Source: Saposhnikovia divaricata (Eukaryota > Streptophyta > Magnoliopsida > Apiales > Apiaceae). From it: a DNA stretch of 64,000 nucleotides. Below, piece by piece: positions 63,854-64,000 of the stretch (its first letter is position 1; each line of letters begins with the position of its first letter). The notes under the pieces are model-generated. The model had not been told where the DNA came from. It worked only from the letters and a program-made list of their open reading frames with translations, and searched no databases. The stretch is taken from positions 124,250,148 through 124,314,147 of the forward strand of contig CM071598.1 in the NCBI GenBank assembly GCA_036435485.1, in the 5' to 3' direction. A program made the position numbers and the translations under genes.

Positions 63854-64000
63854 GCTAAGAGTCATATGCTCATAAACAAAAGTGATAATAATAAATGTAT
63901 CAGTTATAATATAAATTGTGAACTTCCATCAAGTTCAGGGGTGGTATATCGCAGGTAGTATTTACTTTAAGCATATATTATAATTTATTAGACTGTTACT
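63854..64000 (+). mobile_element. Start of the internal region of the Gypsy-type element
   Basis: AT-rich leader with no coding sequence before the window ends. Confidence 0.7.

Overview
This is a window of a plant nuclear genome, most likely a eudicot. The evidence is a NAC transcription factor gene, an F-box gene with an F-box-associated C-terminal region, plant-type LTR retrotransposons (Ty1/Copia, Ty3/Gypsy Tat lineage), Stowaway and Tourist MITEs, a CACTA element and low GC. An Apiaceae-like source is only a guess. There is no bacterial or phage content, no CRISPR array, and no rRNA or tRNA gene that I can support. Almost the whole window is a deep nest of transposable elements. The one intact host gene is the NAC-domain gene (46320-47642, minus strand); an F-box gene is broken.

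Layout. 1-1390: the end of a satellite array of about 172-bp monomers, with a three-monomer higher-order pattern. 2280-3289: a decayed Copia reverse transcriptase fragment. 5390-13051: a TRIM-like element with 180-bp LTRs. Its left LTR is split by two further LTR insertions, a 1.37-kb Copia-type solo LTR and a 5.68-kb Gypsy-type solo LTR. 13052-14524: spacer with paired hairpins. 14525-19220: an F-box gene with a frameshift, interrupted by a 3.76-kb LTR element (perfect GAATA target duplication) that carries host-like PPR and armadillo-repeat sequence instead of gag-pol.

19221-32216: a Tat-lineage Gypsy element on the minus strand with 5' LTR, PBS, leader, gag, protease, RT, RNase H and integrase. 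It is interrupted by a 644-bp hAT-like MITE (8-bp target duplication) and a 4.70-kb solo LTR (GGGTA duplication). It lacks its 3' LTR and ends in six 110-bp hairpin-bearing tandem repeats. 35516-45346: a second Tat-lineage element on the plus strand, complete from LTR to LTR. Its LTRs are only 122 bp, its polyprotein frame is broken by 12 stop codons and no frameshift, and it carries an antisense extra gene with a recognisable intron.

45681-45980 is a Stowaway MITE, followed by the NAC gene and its TATA box. 48687-49420 is a 32-bp minisatellite split by a palindrome-rich array. 50063 to the end is another nest: a Copia element (1.59-kb 5' LTR, PBS, long leader) invaded by a Tourist MITE, a 5.58-kb CACTA element and a Copia-type LTR. 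That last LTR is itself cut by the 3.43-kb 5' LTR of a Gypsy-type element whose PBS and internal region run off the window.

Most element boundaries rest on target-site duplications and TG...CA ends read directly. Lineage names rest on motif recognition and are less certain.
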